A stretch of 64,000 nucleotides of DNA from Ferruginibacter sp. (lineage in GTDB: Bacteria > Bacteroidota > Bacteroidia > Chitinophagales > Chitinophagaceae), in assembly GCA_014379625.1 (NCBI GenBank), contig JACMLJ010000080.1:1-64000 (forward strand), read 5' to 3'. Position numbers and translations under genes: made by a program. This document shows, one piece after another, positions 36,526-46,392 of this stretch (positions are counted from its first letter, which is position 1; each line of letters opens with the position of its first letter). Under the pieces are notes generated by a model. It was not told the DNA's origin, searched no databases, and saw only the letters and a program-made list of their open reading frames with translations.

Positions 36526-39108
36526 CTATTTATCCAATTGCTCCTGCATCCTTTTAATCCGGTCTTCAAATTTTTCTGATGAAAGATTATTGCGGCTGAG
36601 TCCGTCCACTAATATCGGGAAGCAAAATGGGGTTAGTTTTTCAGGGAAATTAATTATTATTTTACTGCCTGCAATCCGCTCCAAAGCATTTCTTAACCGT
36701 ACTTCTTCCATTTGCTGGTCCAACACTTCACGGTAAGCCTGTTTGAGTAATACATTGTTAGGGTCGTATTCGCTAAATACAGTAAACAATAAGCCGGCGC
36801 TGCTTTGCAGGTGCCTTGCTTTCACCTGTTCACCCGGCATGCCCTGGAAAATGAGTCCGCCGATTACGGCGATATCCCTGAACCTGCGTTTAGCCATTTC
36901 CGTTGAGTTCATACTTTTCTGGATATCGGCCAAAAGGTTGTCTGCCGAAAAAAGTTCGTATGCATTGGTGTCATCTAACGGTATGGGCTGATCGCTCAGC
37001 AATTCAAATCCGTAATCATTCATGGCGATGGAGAAGGAGATGGGCATGGTAAGGCTGATCCGGTAAGCCAATATTGCCGCCATCGCTTCGTTTACAAGGC
37101 GTCCTTCAAAGGGATATACAAATACATGAAAACCTTCCTTCGTTTCCAGGTGTTCTATTAATAATTCCTTTTCATTAGGGATGCCGGAAAGTTGCTCCTG
37201 TAATTGCAAAAGCGGTTGCAAAACCCTGATCTCTTCATAAGTCTCCCTTTTGCGGTGAGTTCCCGAAGGGGCCAGTACTTCCCTTAATTTCTGTCCCAGG
37301 TTTGCTGAAAGAGACATCCTGCCCCCCATCCAACTGGGAACGATTGATTTTTTACTGTTCGATTTTCTTACCAATACGGTCATTTCTTTTATCATCAAAA
37401 ACTCCAGGTTCCTCCCTGCAAGGGTAAACACATCACCGGCCTGCAAACGCGAAATAAAGTATTCTTCTATCACCCCAATATAGCCCCCGCTTAAAAATTT
37501 CACTTTCAGCATGGCATCGCTCACAATGGTACCGATATGCATCCGGTGGCGCATGGCTATCCGCCTGTTTTCTATGCGGTATACCCCATCAGTGATCACT
37601 ATCTTTTTATATTCATCGTATTGCTGCAAGGCCTTCCCACCCTGGGTAAGAAAGAAGAGCAGTTCCTGCCATTCTTCGGTAGTGATATCGCTGAAACAGT
37701 AAGTGGATTGTATTTCTTTAAAGACTTCGTCGGGACGGAACCCATCAGAGATGGCAAGGGTGCAGAGGTATTGCAGCAATACGTCGAAACATAAAAGCAT
37801 CGGCTCCTTACTTTCGATATAATTTTCTTCGATGCCTTTTTTTAAAGCGGCGGCTTCTACGAGTTCGAGTGAATGTGTGGGTAAAAAATAAATGGTACTT
37901 ACAGACCCTGGTTGATGACCGCTTCTTCCGGCCCTTTGTAAAAACCTGGCAACACCTTTGGGCGAGCCCACCTGTATAACGGTATCCACCGGGCGAAAAT
38001 CAACACCCAGGTCGAGACTGGCTGTGCATACCACCGCCTTTAATTTGCCGGTATGTAAATTATCCTCTACCCATAAACGCAGGTCCTGCTCAATACTGCC
38101 GTGATGGAGTGCGATCAGGCCTGCCAGGTCGGGCGCTTCCGTAAGCAAAGCCTGGTACCATCTCTCACTCATCCCCCTGGTATTAATAAAAATAAGCGTG
38201 GTTTTACTGGAATAAATTATCGGGATTACTTTTGCAATTAACTTAATTCCCAAATGCCCGGCCCAGGGGTATTTTTCAATTTCATCAGGTATGATGGATT
38301 CGATACGGATATCTTTTTTGATATGGGCCATAACGATCACCCCTTCAAGCCCTGTAGGCGCCAATAATACGGCTTTCGCCTGTTCAAGGTTTCCAATAGT
38401 AGCAGAAATGCCCCAGATGGATAGTTGGAGGTTTTCAGTTGCTGGTTTCTGGCTAGGCAGTTTTGGTGTCGGCTTACCTGCTGCGGAGTACTCAGTTGCT
38501 GATGGGGTAACATTTTTGATAGCAACCGTGTTGGCTACATGCCGCCTGCAGCAACCGGTTATTCTTGATATCGCCAGTTCTACCTGCACGCCCCTCTTGC
38601 CGCCCATTAATTCGTGCCACTCATCCACGGCAATAATTTTCAGTGTTTTAAAAACTTCAGGGTAATTTTTTTGTGCCAGCAATAAGTGTAAACTTTCCGG
38701 GGTTATGATGAGCACTTCGGGCATCTGCCTTTTTTGTTTTTGGCGATCACTGTTGGTAGTGTCGCCATTGCGGATGCCTACTTTCCAGTTCATGCCTAAT
38801 TCGGAGATCACATCTTCCATTGCCCGGCCAATATCTTTTGCCAATGCACGTAAAGGGGTGACCCATATTAATTGTAAACCATTTTTATTTTTAGTTTGAT
38901 AATTTTTGGGATTGCGGTTGATAAAATCAATGACGGCCCCCAGGAAAACTGAAAAGGTTTTACCGCAACCGGTAGGTGCATTTACCAGCCCGCTTTGATG
39001 ATGGATGATATGTTGCCAGCTTTGTTGCTGGAATAAAAATGGCTCCTTCCCTTTGGCAGATAACCATTCCCGGATAATTTTATAACCTGCTGTGGATTGA
39101 AGTTTCAA
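36526..39108 (-). CDS. Ligase-associated DNA damage response DEXH-box helicase (Lhr-like)
   Basis: 860 residues. Superfamily-2 motifs: Walker A APTGCGKTFSVFLGAV, motif II DEWHELMG, motif III (WGISATIGN), RGMSERW, LHHGSIEQDLR, and VVCTASLDLGVDFRPVDTVIQVGSPKGVARFLQRAGRSGH. The C-terminal part matches the Lhr-type winged-helix and DUF4 region of ligase-associated helicases, whose partners are PdeM, an MBL exonuclease and an ATP-dependent ligase. The start is TTG (MKLQSTAGYKIIREWL); no in-frame ATG nearby fits the family's start. Together with PdeM 1.7 kb away it suggests a split form of that repair module. Confidence 0.88.
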   Translation of the reverse strand: MKLQSTAGYKIIREWLSAKGKEPFLFQQQSWQHIIHHQSGLVNAPTGCGKTFSVFLGAVIDFINRNPKNYQTKNKNGLQLIWVTPLRALAKDIGRAMEDVISELGMNWKVGIRNGDTTNSDRQKQKRQMPEVLIITPESLHLLLAQKNYPEVFKTLKIIAVDEWHELMGGKRGVQVELAISRITGCCRRHVANTVAIKNVTPSATEYSAAGKPTPKLPSQKPATENLQLSIWGISATIGNLEQAKAVLLAPTGLEGVIVMAHIKKDIRIESIIPDEIEKYPWAGHLGIKLIAKVIPIIYSSKTTLIFINTRGMSERWYQALLTEAPDLAGLIALHHGSIEQDLRLWVEDNLHTGKLKAVVCTASLDLGVDFRPVDTVIQVGSPKGVARFLQRAGRSGHQPGSVSTIYFLPTHSLELVEAAALKKGIEENYIESKEPMLLCFDVLLQYLCTLAISDGFRPDEVFKEIQSTYCFSDITTEEWQELLFFLTQGGKALQQYDEYKKIVITDGVYRIENRRIAMRHRMHIGTIVSDAMLKVKFLSGGYIGVIEEYFISRLQAGDVFTLAGRNLEFLMIKEMTVLVRKSNSKKSIVPSWMGGRMSLSANLGQKLREVLAPSGTHRKRETYEEIRVLQPLLQLQEQLSGIPNEKELLIEHLETKEGFHVFVYPFEGRLVNEAMAAILAYRISLTMPISFSIAMNDYGFELLSDQPIPLDDTNAYELFSADNLLADIQKSMNSTEMAKRRFRDIAVIGGLIFQGMPGEQVKARHLQSSAGLLFTVFSEYDPNNVLLKQAYREVLDQQMEEVRLRNALERIAGSKIIINFPEKLTPFCFPILVDGLSRNNLSSEKFEDRIKRMQEQLDK

Positions 39109-39345
39109 ATGATGTTGGTGGAATTGTTGTGGGCAAAAGTTAAGAAAAATTCAAGGTTGTTGTAAGGTCAGACCTTCCTGGTAAAATCTACCGCTTTCTA
39201 CATGGCGGGTAATCAGATAATTTCATTGAATAGGTTAAAAAAAGCGTTATACTGACCTTCATCTTAATTACCACGTAAACCTTTTAGTGTATAAAGATAT
39301 CGGGAATATCCGCGTCTTTTCGGGATGATTTTTTTTGATATATTC

Positions 39346-40728
39346 CTAAAGCGTTTTCAAATATTCGATCAATGCCAGTCTCTCCTCCTTTGAAAATTTA
39401 TCGCCGAAATAATGCCCCTTGTTGCTATATCCTTTTAAGGTGGTATTGTACACTTCGCTGTCACCGGGTTCTGTTTTTGTTATAAAATTCCAGCCGGGGA
39501 TATCATAATTATAACCTGGATTTGAAAAACTGCGCTGCCAGTAAGCAGGGCGTATTTTGCTGTTTAACATGGCTTCCAGGTTGGGTACAGAACCATTGTG
39601 CATATACGGCGCCGTTACCCAAATGCCATCTAATGGAGGAGCAATATATCCCCTGTAGGGAACTAATTTTGCGGGGTGATCTCCGGTGGTAAACCAGCTT
39701 TTATTAAACCATTCAATAAACTGCGGGTTTGAATAATTAGCGGTATATAACATGGAATCGGTTTTAATGATACTGGCGGGTATCAGCAGGTTGGGATAAG
39801 TAGCGTCTGCACCATAGGTTCCATGGCATTTTTTACAGCTAGCCATAAAAATAGTTTTTCCTTCGGTCGCCTTAGCCGCATCAATGGGTTTGGGATATGG
39901 TGGTGGCTGAATAGAATTTATATAGGCCAGCACATCATTGAAGTGACTGTCCACTTCTATTGCTTCGGCGGTACCCGACACCGTTAGTAAATTGGAAGCC
40001 ATCAGGAATCTGCCAAAATCCCCACGTCCAAAACCATTGTAAAACATGGCATTCTTTTTTTTGAGCAGCCACCATGCAGGAACATCGGTGGGTATAATGT
40101 CATCCGGCAGTGCCATCAGGTTCTGGTCGCTCCATTGCAATGTCTGGGGATCCCTGTGTGAAACAAGCAGGTAGGCTAACCTGTCAGCCAGGTTGACCCC
40201 CTTAACGGGCGCAATTAATTGGGGTGCGATGGTTTTGACAGATACAATAAAATTTCTGGCGGCCTCATATTTCTTTACCTCGCTGCCGGTAAGTTTCTTT
40301 AACAAAGTTTCAGCAAACAATGCCGCACCCTCCCTGTTTACGGTATAGTCGCTGAGCGAATTGCCCAATCCAACAACCAGTTTTCCATCAAAAACCTGGG
40401 CATGGCATTGCAAACAATTGGGGGCTACCACCAGTTCACCGTTCGGTGCCTTTACGGCAGTGAAGTCGTGCTGTAAATTTTTGTTATTGCCCGTACGCTG
40501 TAAAAAATTATTGGTGTCTTTAGGGGTTGCAAGGGTATAAAGCGAGTAAGGGATACCGCTTTTTAAATAATCGCCTGTGATCAAATAGTTAAAACCCTTT
40601 GCCGCATTGCCTGTTCTTTGTTTACTGGGTGCTATATGTTCCGGCTCATCGCCGTTGTATTTACCGGTAATGGTAACGAAGGCAAAGCATATTGCAGCAA
40701 AGAAGCCTACAACGATTGATTTTTTCAT
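39346..40728 (-). CDS. Di-haem c-type cytochrome, secreted
   Basis: 460 residues with a signal peptide (VVGFFAAICFAFVTITG). Two haem c motifs: C105-L-Q-C108-H109 in APNCLQCHAQ and C298-K-K-C301-H302 in ASCKKCHGTYGAD. Spacing of about 190 residues and length fit large di-haem cytochromes related to the RoxA/peroxidase-like group, but I see no conserved tryptophan to support oxygenase activity. Periplasmic electron transfer is the safe call. Divergent from rhaT; 383 bases separate them. Confidence 0.8.
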   Translation of the reverse strand: MKKSIVVGFFAAICFAFVTITGKYNGDEPEHIAPSKQRTGNAAKGFNYLITGDYLKSGIPYSLYTLATPKDTNNFLQRTGNNKNLQHDFTAVKAPNGELVVAPNCLQCHAQVFDGKLVVGLGNSLSDYTVNREGAALFAETLLKKLTGSEVKKYEAARNFIVSVKTIAPQLIAPVKGVNLADRLAYLLVSHRDPQTLQWSDQNLMALPDDIIPTDVPAWWLLKKKNAMFYNGFGRGDFGRFLMASNLLTVSGTAEAIEVDSHFNDVLAYINSIQPPPYPKPIDAAKATEGKTIFMASCKKCHGTYGADATYPNLLIPASIIKTDSMLYTANYSNPQFIEWFNKSWFTTGDHPAKLVPYRGYIAPPLDGIWVTAPYMHNGSVPNLEAMLNSKIRPAYWQRSFSNPGYNYDIPGWNFITKTEPGDSEVYNTTLKGYSNKGHYFGDKFSKEERLALIEYLKTL

Positions 40729-41111
40729 GGTACAAATTAAGAAAAAACTTGTTTAAGTAAATGATATGTTTAGGTTGGGTACCTGCTGAATGCTTTCTTC
40801 GCTGGTATTCGTAAAAGCGAGTTTAAGATTTACAGAGTTATAAGTTATTAAAATAGATTAAGTTGTAAATTGCTGGAGATTTTTTTGTAATAAACTGAAT
40901 ATCAAAGAAAAATAAGATGGGTGTATAGGGATATGGCGCATCGACCTTTTGCAAAACCAGTAACCCTACGATAGCTTTATAAATACGGGGTTTTCGGTAT
41001 GGTAATGATGCATCCGGCATTTTAAGCATGACAGTTCATGACAGGTAAGCGTAAGGCTATATTTAACTTCATTGCCGTTATTGCTTGTTTATATAAAAAA
41101 TTAATTTTCCA
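40729..41111. other. Divergent region between cytochrome and rhaT
   Basis: 383 bases that must hold both promoters. A minus-strand TTAATTTG (7/8 to TAnnTTTG) lies just before the cytochrome start. On the rhaT side TATATTTA is the nearest match. No operator repeat or riboswitch is seen. Confidence 0.35.
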
Positions 41112-42188
41112 ATGGGTGTCATTCTCGGTGTTCTTTTTCATTTTATAGGTGGTTTCGCATCTGGTAGTTTTTACATGCCCTACAAAAAAGTTAAGGGCTG
41201 GCATTGGGAAAGTTTTTGGATCGTTGGCGGTCTTTTCTCCTGGCTGATCGTTCCCCCGCTTGCAGCATATCTTACCATTCCAGGTTTTTTTGATATTATA
41301 AAAAACTCAAGCGCCGGTGTATTGGGTGCAACTTTTATAATGGGGTTATTATGGGGAATCGGTGGACTTACCTATGGTTTGGGTGTACGTTACCTCGGTG
41401 TAGCCCTGGGAAGTTCCATCATACTTGGTTTATGTTCCGTATTTGGGGCGATCATTCCATCTATCTATTATTATTTTACTCCTACCACAGGGAAAGATAC
41501 CATTGCCGATCTTTTTGGCACAACCTGGGGCTTATTGGTTGTATTGGGACTGGCGGTATGTGTTGTGGGGATCATTATATGTGGTAAAGCCGGCGCTATG
41601 AAAGATAAGGAACTCGGTGGCGCGGAAACAGATGCATCGGGCAGTGAATTCAAAATTGGGATAGGTTTGCTGGTGGCAATTGTTTCCGGTGTGTTAAGCG
41701 CCTGTTTTAGTTTTGGCATAGAAGCGGGAACTACGCTGGGTATTGTTGCCAATGATATTTGGAAAGCGGCTAACTTGGGCCAGGGGGAATTTTTATTTCG
41801 CAATAATGTAATATTCGTGGTGATACTCTGGGGTGGCCTTACCACCAATTTTATCTGGTGTGTTATTTTAAATATCCGCAACAAAAGCTTTGGGGATTAT
41901 ACCAATAAAAAAACGCCCCTGTTAAAAAATTATTTGCTTTGCGCATTAGGTGGTACGATGTGGTTTTTACAATTTTTCTTTTATGGAATGGGCGAAAGTA
42001 AGCTCGGCAACGGTGCGAGTTCATGGATACTGCACATGTCATTTATTATTTTAGTTGCCAATATGTGGGGACTGGTTTTAAAAGAGTGGAAGAATGTAAG
42101 TAAAAAAACAAGCCGTACAATCATAATCGGTATCGCAACCATCATACTTTCCATAATTATCGTTGGTTATGGTAATTCATTAAAATAA
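41112..42188 (+). CDS. rhaT: L-rhamnose/proton symporter
   Basis: 358 residues, about ten transmembrane helices, and the RhaT opening GVILGVLFHFIGGFASGSFYMPYKKVKGWHWESFWIVGG. Internal family features include TFIMGLLWGIGGLTYGLGVRYLGVALGSSIILGLCSVFG and the end WILHMSFIILVANMWGLVLKEWKN. It imports L-rhamnose with a proton across the inner membrane. First gene of the rha string; the fused rhaD follows 86 bases later. Confidence 0.95.
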   Translation: MGVILGVLFHFIGGFASGSFYMPYKKVKGWHWESFWIVGGLFSWLIVPPLAAYLTIPGFFDIIKNSSAGVLGATFIMGLLWGIGGLTYGLGVRYLGVALGSSIILGLCSVFGAIIPSIYYYFTPTTGKDTIADLFGTTWGLLVVLGLAVCVVGIIICGKAGAMKDKELGGAETDASGSEFKIGIGLLVAIVSGVLSACFSFGIEAGTTLGIVANDIWKAANLGQGEFLFRNNVIFVVILWGGLTTNFIWCVILNIRNKSFGDYTNKKTPLLKNYLLCALGGTMWFLQFFFYGMGESKLGNGASSWILHMSFIILVANMWGLVLKEWKNVSKKTSRTIIIGIATIILSIIIVGYGNSLK

Positions 42189-42274
42189 ACTGCAATCCTC
42201 TCGGTGGAGGGAAAAAGAAGGTAATTTAATAGCCAGGTTAACAATAAAAATAACAAAAGTCTAAAATCATATTT

Positions 42275-44440
42275 ATGAATAAAACATCTAACCCCTCTGT
42301 AGAAAATAGCCTTACTAACACCCGTTTAGGAGATGGGGACTTTAAACATGTTAGTTACCTGTGGGATGAAACTAAGGCTGCAGACCTTGCTGGTGATGAA
42401 GTTGCTTTACTAATTTATCGTTCCAACTTGTTGGGGGCCGATTTAAGGCTAACCAACTATGGTGGTGGCAATACTTCGTGTAAAGCAATGACAAAAGATC
42501 CTCTGACCGGTGAGCAAACCGAAGTAATGTGGGTAAAGGGCTCGGGAGGTGATATTGGCACTTTGAAAAAAAGCGGGCTTGCTGCCTTGTACGTGGATCG
42601 TTTACGCAGTTTGAAAACCGTATACCGGGGTATTGAGTTTGAAGATGAAATGGTTGAATTATTTAATCATTGCATATACGACCTGGCATCCAAAGCGCCT
42701 TCCATTGATACGCCCCTGCATGGGTTCCTTCCCTTTAAACATATCGATCATTTACACCCGGATGCTGCTATTGCAATCGCAGCAGCTAAAGATGGTGAAA
42801 AAATTACGAAGGAATTATTCGGCGGCACCATCGGATGGGTTGAATGGCAGAAACCAGGATTTGACCTTGGCTTGCAATTGAAACAATGCTTAGATGAAAA
42901 TCCCGGCATCCGGGGTATCATGCTGGGTTCTCACGGGCTCTTTACCTGGGGCGATACTGCCTATGAAAGTTATGTGAATACCCTCGAAGTAGTGGAACGC
43001 TGCGCAGAATACCTTGCTGATAATTATGGTAAAAAGGGCGAAGTATTTGGCGGTGCTAAAATAACTTCACTTCCAAAAGAAGAAAGACTGAAGCAGGCCG
43101 CTGCACTTGCCCCTGTATTGAGGGGTTTCTGCTCATCTGAAACAAGTATGATCGGTCATTTTACAGATGACAGTCGGGTGCTGGAATTTATCAACTCCAA
43201 TGATCTCGGCAGGCTGGCCCCACTTGGAACAAGTTGCCCCGATCATTTTTTACGCACAAAGATCAGCCCATTGGTTTTACCCCTTGGGGCGGCTGATGAC
43301 CTTAGCGACACATCTGCAATAAAAGCCATACTGGCGCCTGAATTTGAAGCGTACCGTAAAATGTATGCGGATTACTACAATACCTGCAAACATCCCAACA
43401 GTCCGGCAATAAGGGATGCCAACCCGGTAGTATTATTGTACCCGGGTATTGGTATGTTTACTTTTGCAAAAGCTAAACAAACAGCAAGGGTAGCCGCTGA
43501 GTTTTATATCAATGCCATCAACGTAATGAAAGGATCGGAAGCCATTTCCGAATACACTTCATTACCCAGGCAGGAAGCATTCAATATCGAATACTGGTTA
43601 CTCGAAGAAGCAAAACTGCAGAGGATGCCAAAGCCTAAATCCCTGAGTGGCCGCATTGCGTTGATAACAGGTAGCGCCGGCGGCATTGGAAAAGCCATCG
43701 CAAAAAAATTCGCGGATGAGGGCGCCTGCGTAGTTATCAATGATATCAACGAAGAAAGGTTGCAGTCAGCTACGGAAGAATTTACCAAATTATATGGAAA
43801 GGACACCGCGGCCGCCGTGATATTGGATGTTACTAACCTCGAAACCATCAACAAAGCCATGGAAGGTGCGGCCCTTGCTTTTGGAGGTGTGGATATTATC
43901 GTAAACAATGCAGGTATCAGCATTTCAAAATCAATTCCCGATCATACGCTGGCAGACTGGGATAAATTATATGATATACTGGTAAAAGGGCAGTTCCTTG
44001 TTTCGCAGGCAGGCATAGCCGTTATGCGTAAACAGGGTATTGGCGGAGATGTGATCAATATTGTTTCAAAAAATTCTATCGTCTCAGGTCCTAACAACGC
44101 CGGCTATGGTTCTGCAAAGGCAGCGCAGTCGCACCTAACCAGGCTGATGGCGGCGGAAGTGGGGGTAGATAAGATCCGCGTAAACACGGTAAATCCCGAT
44201 GCGGTCATTGCCGATTCAAATATCTGGGCCGGGGGATGGGCCGAGGGGCGTGCCAAAGCGTACGGTATAACGGTGGCAGAACTGCCGGCCTACTATGCCA
44301 AACGGACCTTATTAAATGAAATGATATTACCCGAAGATATCGCCAATGCGTGTTTTGCATTTGCAGGGGGATTATTAAATAAATCCACCGGTAATATTTT
44401 AAATGTAGATGGAGGAGTAGCAATGGCATTTGTAAGATAA
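42275..44440 (+). CDS. rhaD: Bifunctional rhamnulose-1-phosphate aldolase / lactaldehyde dehydrogenase (fusion)
   Basis: 721 residues. The first ~430 are a class II aldolase (TNYGGGNTSCK for phosphate, VKGSGGDIGTL, metal ligands in TPLHGFLPFKHIDHLHPDA, GSHGLFTWG). A C-terminal short-chain dehydrogenase follows, from L457, with the glycine-rich G466-S-A-G-G-I-G472 and catalytic Y611-x3-K615 in YGSAKAA. The aldolase splits L-rhamnulose-1-phosphate to DHAP and L-lactaldehyde, and the SDR half oxidises lactaldehyde to L-lactate. Fusions of this type are the established RhaD/ADH family. A REP-like duplication follows in the gap to rhaM. Confidence 0.95.
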   Translation: MNKTSNPSVENSLTNTRLGDGDFKHVSYLWDETKAADLAGDEVALLIYRSNLLGADLRLTNYGGGNTSCKAMTKDPLTGEQTEVMWVKGSGGDIGTLKKSGLAALYVDRLRSLKTVYRGIEFEDEMVELFNHCIYDLASKAPSIDTPLHGFLPFKHIDHLHPDAAIAIAAAKDGEKITKELFGGTIGWVEWQKPGFDLGLQLKQCLDENPGIRGIMLGSHGLFTWGDTAYESYVNTLEVVERCAEYLADNYGKKGEVFGGAKITSLPKEERLKQAAALAPVLRGFCSSETSMIGHFTDDSRVLEFINSNDLGRLAPLGTSCPDHFLRTKISPLVLPLGAADDLSDTSAIKAILAPEFEAYRKMYADYYNTCKHPNSPAIRDANPVVLLYPGIGMFTFAKAKQTARVAAEFYINAINVMKGSEAISEYTSLPRQEAFNIEYWLLEEAKLQRMPKPKSLSGRIALITGSAGGIGKAIAKKFADEGACVVINDINEERLQSATEEFTKLYGKDTAAAVILDVTNLETINKAMEGAALAFGGVDIIVNNAGISISKSIPDHTLADWDKLYDILVKGQFLVSQAGIAVMRKQGIGGDVINIVSKNSIVSGPNNAGYGSAKAAQSHLTRLMAAEVGVDKIRVNTVNPDAVIADSNIWAGGWAEGRAKAYGITVAELPAYYAKRTLLNEMILPEDIANACFAFAGGLLNKSTGNILNVDGGVAMAFVR

Positions 44441-44441
44441 A

Positions 44442-44530
44442 AAGCCCTGAAAGGGCGTAATATAAAAGCGATGGGTGAAGCCCATCTGAAAGAAAGGGCG
44501 TAATATAAAAGCGATGGGTGCAGCCCATCG
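44442..44530 (+). repeat. Tandem REP-like palindromic element (two copies)
   Basis: Two near-identical ~43-base units, each with a gaaagggcgtaatataaaag core and a terminal hairpin: gatggg-tgaag-cccatc (44470-44486) and cgatggg-tgcag-cccatcg (44512-44530). The first unit also opens with gccct-gaa-agggc (44444-44456). The family resembles widespread Bacteroidota/cyanobacterial palindromes as I remember them. They fill most of the rhaD-rhaM gap. Confidence 0.75.
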
Positions 44531-44560
44531 AAAATTTAATATACCTATTTTCTCTTACCA

Positions 44561-44899
44561 ATGAATAAAGATAAAGAATCAATTACCAATCGCGTAGCAT
44601 TTAAAATGCAGTTGCACAAAGGCCAGGAGGCTGAATACAAAAAAAGGCACAATGAAATTTGGCCGGAACTGGTATTATTATTAAACGAAGCTGGTATAAG
44701 TGACTATTCCATATTTTTAGATCACAGTACCAATAGTTTATTCGGTGTTTTAAAAGCCAATAATTTACAGGCCCTGGATAGCCTGCCCCAAAATCCCCTC
44801 ATGCAAAAATGGTGGGCCTATATGAAAGATATTATGGAATCCAACGAAGATAATTCGCCGGTGAGCATTCCATTACCTGAACTGTTTTATTTACCATAA
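44561..44899 (+). CDS. rhaM: L-rhamnose mutarotase
   Basis: 112 residues, family length. Pattern RVAFKMQLHKGQEAEYKKRHNEIWPELVLLLNEAGISDYSIFLD and QKWWAYMKDIME. It interconverts alpha and beta anomers of L-rhamnose so that the isomerase sees its substrate. It starts 120 bases after rhaD, across the REP-like element. Confidence 0.93.
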   Translation: MNKDKESITNRVAFKMQLHKGQEAEYKKRHNEIWPELVLLLNEAGISDYSIFLDHSTNSLFGVLKANNLQALDSLPQNPLMQKWWAYMKDIMESNEDNSPVSIPLPELFYLP

Positions 44900-44932
44900 A
44901 TTACACTCTCATTTTCCATAAAAAATAAGGTT

Positions 44933-46207
44933 ATGCTATTGAATAAACGATTGATCGAAGAAAGCAACACTAACAACCTTGCAGCCCATAAACGCAGTTA
45001 TGAATACGTTGCGACCGGCATTAATAACATCGGCGCAATTATTCAAAAACTGGTTGATTTCCAGGTAGCTATTCCCAGTTGGGCATTGGGTACCGGCGGC
45101 ACAAGATTTGGCCGTTTTAGCGGAGGCGGCGAACCGGGTAACCTCGAACAAAAGATCGAAGACATTGGTTTATTGCACGCCCTCAATCAATCCAGTGGCG
45201 CCATTTCGCTGCATATACCCTGGGATATACCATCCGACGCGGCTGAGACCAGGAAACTGGCAGCCATGCATGATATAAAATTTGATGCGGTAAATTCCAA
45301 TACTTTCCAGGACCAGGCCAACCAGCCACTGAGCTACAAATTTGGTTCCCTGCAGCATGTAGATAAAGCAGTTCGTAAGCAGGCCATTGAGCATAATATT
45401 GAAGTGATAAAACAAGGGGAGGCACTGGGCTCCAAAGCTTTAACCGTTTGGTTGGCAGACGGATCCTGTTTCCCGGGTCAGTTAAATTTTAGAAAGGCAT
45501 GGCAAAATACTTTTGAAGGTTTACAGGAGATATATGCAGCCCTGCCCGCAGATTGGAAAATTTTTGTTGAATACAAGGCTTATGAGCCCAATTTTTATTC
45601 CACTACAGTGGGAGACTGGGGGCAATCCTATTTATACACTTCCAAACTGGGGCCGCAGGCATTTACGCTGGTCGACCTGGGGCATCATTTGCCCAACGCG
45701 AATATTGAACAAATCGTATCCTTATTAATGATGGAAGATAAGCTGGCAGGTTTTCATTTTAACGACAGCAAATATGGCGATGATGATTTAACTGTAGGCA
45801 GCATCAATCCTTACCAGTTATTCTTAATTTTTAATGAACTGGTGGAAGGTATGGATGCAAAGCGCATGGATCATGCCACCGACCTGGCCTGGATGATTGA
45901 CGCAAGTCATAATGTAAAGGATCCTCTGGAAGACCTGTTACAATCCATCGAAGCGATCATGATCGCCTATGCGCAGGCGCTGATGGTGGACACTCCTGCA
46001 TTGAAAGCTGCACAGGAAATAAACGATGTGGTAAAGGCGCAGGAAATATTGCAGGCCGCCTACAGAACAGATGTACGCCCGCTTGTGGCAGAAGCAAGGA
46101 TGATATCCGGCGGGGCCTTACAACCTTTGCAGGTATTCCGTTCCCTGAAGATAAGAGAGCAGTTAATCAAAGAAAGGGGGCAGTCAACTGTAGCAACAGG
46201 TTTGTAA
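44933..46207 (+). CDS. rhaI: L-rhamnose isomerase
   Basis: 424 residues, TIM-barrel isomerase of the Gram-positive/Streptomyces-type rhamnose isomerase group, not the enterobacterial RhaA. Metal/active-site segments: WLADGSCFPGQ, FVEYKAYEPNFYSTTVGDWGQSY, LVDLGHHLPNANIEQIV, HFNDSKYGDDDLTVGSINPYQLF and MIDASHNVKDPLEDLL. It converts L-rhamnose to L-rhamnulose. Starts 33 bases after rhaM. Confidence 0.92.
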   Translation: MLLNKRLIEESNTNNLAAHKRSYEYVATGINNIGAIIQKLVDFQVAIPSWALGTGGTRFGRFSGGGEPGNLEQKIEDIGLLHALNQSSGAISLHIPWDIPSDAAETRKLAAMHDIKFDAVNSNTFQDQANQPLSYKFGSLQHVDKAVRKQAIEHNIEVIKQGEALGSKALTVWLADGSCFPGQLNFRKAWQNTFEGLQEIYAALPADWKIFVEYKAYEPNFYSTTVGDWGQSYLYTSKLGPQAFTLVDLGHHLPNANIEQIVSLLMMEDKLAGFHFNDSKYGDDDLTVGSINPYQLFLIFNELVEGMDAKRMDHATDLAWMIDASHNVKDPLEDLLQSIEAIMIAYAQALMVDTPALKAAQEINDVVKAQEILQAAYRTDVRPLVAEARMISGGALQPLQVFRSLKIREQLIKERGQSTVATGL

Positions 46208-46392
46208 AAAACCTCCTTTGAAGTGATGGTTTTGGATAAGTTTTGGGGCTTCGATGATGTTGTTTAAGGATATAAATATATTTTTTTTCAGCAAGCATGG
46301 CGACTAGCTTATGAAAGTGGAATAAAAGATTAATTCAAAAATTTATAAGCTTCTATTCCTCTTTTTGATACGGAATAAGGAGAAAGAACCAT

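Noticed and set aside
39164..39176. Palindrome aaggtcagacctt upstream of the helicase gene as an SOS-like operator
   Set aside because: Only one site, no match to a known LexA box of Bacteroidota that I can state, and no second copy near pdeM.
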